From positions 124,001 to 188,000 of the forward strand of contig NZ_CDBI01000079.1 in assembly GCF_000820025.1 (NCBI RefSeq): DNA of 64,000 nucleotides, written 5' to 3'. Positions 63,317 through 64,000 of this stretch are shown piece by piece. A model generated the notes under the pieces. It was not told the origin of the DNA. It did not search any database and was given only the letters and a program-made list of their open reading frames with translations. Numbering within the stretch: position 1 is the first letter of the stretch; each line of letters starts with the position of its first letter. The stretch comes from Aeromonas popoffii (GTDB lineage: Bacteria; Pseudomonadota; Gammaproteobacteria; Enterobacterales; Aeromonadaceae). The translations under genes were made by a program, and so were the position numbers.

Positions 63317-64000
63317 TTAGAGAGGTTGTTTTGTTTTTCTAAGTTCAGTGGGTGTTAATCCAAAGCGATTTTTAAAACTCTGGGTAAAACGGGAGTGGGA
63401 TTGGTAACCACATTTTTCAGAAATCAAGCTTATTGATTTTTCTGTTGTTTGCAACAAATGCAAACCAAGGCCTAACCGGGCTCTATCTTTTATTTCTTTA
63501 ATGCTGGTGTTTTCTGATTTAAGCTTGCGATGTAATGTTGATTGACTCATTGCCAATGCGTCACAGATCTTATCCATCGTTATTTCGCGGAAATTATTTC
63601 TAATCAATAGGTCGTGTATCTTATGGCTGACCTTGGAGCGACCTACCATAGATACGACCTCCTTATATCCTAAATGATAAAGTAGTATCAGAAACTCTTT
63701 TTTTCTTAATGACAAAATTTTTTTTGGTGCCCATGAAGATATTGTTATAAACTGCTTCAAACACTGTTTTATTTCTTCTCTTGCATTACCAATAAAATAA
63801 TCAGTCTTATGGCTGAAATTATTTATGGGTAACCCATCAAAGTCTTGATGTTCAAACTCAATTAATATTGCGATATATTTCTTTTTATTTGGGATGTTTC
63901 TCATGTGAATCGAATTATTATCAGGAAGGAAAATAAACTCATTACTCTGGCAAGTTAGCTTAAAGCCTTCACCGAGTTTTTTTTCACCGTTGACAACAAA
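63317..64000 (-). CDS. AraC-family regulator, partial (5' end beyond the window)
   Basis: The frame is open to the end of the window without a stop, giving 227 visible residues; the ATG at 63904 is internal, since the upstream sequence reads in frame (VVNGEKKLGEGFKL...NEFIFLPDNNSIH). The N-terminal part is a degenerate ligand domain; the C-terminal double helix-turn-helix is FREITMDKICDALAMSQSTLHRKL and KSISLISEKCGYQSHSRFTQSFKNRFGLTP. The AT-rich composition and the type resemble ToxT/GadX-like regulators of acquired genes. Targets are unknown. Confidence 0.88.
   Translation of the reverse strand, partial: FVVNGEKKLGEGFKLTCQSNEFIFLPDNNSIHMRNIPNKKKYIAILIEFEHQDFDGLPINNFSHKTDYFIGNAREEIKQCLKQFITISSWAPKKILSLRKKEFLILLYHLGYKEVVSMVGRSKVSHKIHDLLIRNNFREITMDKICDALAMSQSTLHRKLKSENTSIKEIKDRARLGLGLHLLQTTEKSISLISEKCGYQSHSRFTQSFKNRFGLTPTELRKTKQPL

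Noticed and set aside
1-64000. CRISPR arrays, tRNA/rRNA genes, restriction or toxin-antitoxin pairs
   Set aside because: Looked for on both strands; nothing with regular spacers, tRNA shape, or recognised defence motifs was found. Small tRNA genes could be missed by eye.

Overview
The window is a gammaproteobacterial chromosome segment, most probably Aeromonas. This rests on high GC in the core genes, tandem ompA genes, a phoB-phoR-pstS block, slyA-like efflux control, and SD/terminator style; species cannot be fixed by eye. Most of it is ordinary core genome with compact operons and clear rho-independent terminators. The last ~4.5 kb is AT-rich and accessory.

Layout. 1-7.1 kb: end of nrdD and nrdG (anaerobic nucleotide reduction), small envelope proteins, an MliC lysozyme inhibitor, a GT14-type glycosyltransferase, and a slyA/MarR-hlyD-DUF2955 efflux operon in which hlyD is frameshifted. 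8.1-13.3 kb: a self-contained C4-dicarboxylate module (2-hydroxycarboxylate transporter, malic enzyme, CitA/DcuS-type kinase, CitB-type regulator). 13.4-19.4 kb: EamA exporter with divergent AraC regulator, aldehyde dehydrogenase under a sigma-54 promoter with a divergent AcoR-like activator whose 5' end is triplicated, and a VOC protein. 19.4-24.3 kb: phoB-phoR-pstS with Pho boxes, an M48 lipoprotein protease and a GNAT enzyme. 24.3-36.3 kb: nagK-cutC, FKBP isomerase, an ABC exporter with a DUF2845 protein, Nudix YfcD, Prx5-type peroxiredoxin, a Ca2+/Na+ antiporter, ornithine-type decarboxylase, a tandem glycine riboswitch controlling an AGCS symporter, and a lipoate ligase-like protein.

36.4-59.4 kb: XanP-like permease, diguanylate cyclase, YciN, MATE pump with divergent AraC regulator, NAD malic enzyme maeA, an ompA remnant plus two intact ompA genes, an unknown protein with a divergent small HTH regulator, an NSS transporter followed by a 206-bp MITE-like element, RssA-like patatin, a second diguanylate cyclase, an RND adaptor/pump pair and YgiQ. 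59.5-64 kb: three AT-rich genes for exported or lipid-anchored proteins of unknown function, a REP-associated tyrosine transposase (RAYT) flanked by its repeats, and an AraC-family regulator running off the end.

The most unusual signals are: (1) the 56-bp tandem triplication that makes two 18-aa leader ORFs, each joined by a TGATG stop/start overlap, in front of the acoR-like gene; it also multiplies a candidate activator-binding motif upstream of the sigma-54 aldehyde dehydrogenase promoter; (2) an hlyD gene broken at an A5 run in a way that a -1 shift would repair exactly; (3) a MITE-like element with perfect 18-bp inverted ends that carries a terminator; (4) a RAYT locus whose repeats also occur 2 kb away; (5) a partial duplication of the pstS 5' region; (6) near-identical C-terminal halves of the two ompA genes, suggesting gene conversion. 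I found no complete, clearly undescribed multi-gene system; items 1 and 2 are the best leads.
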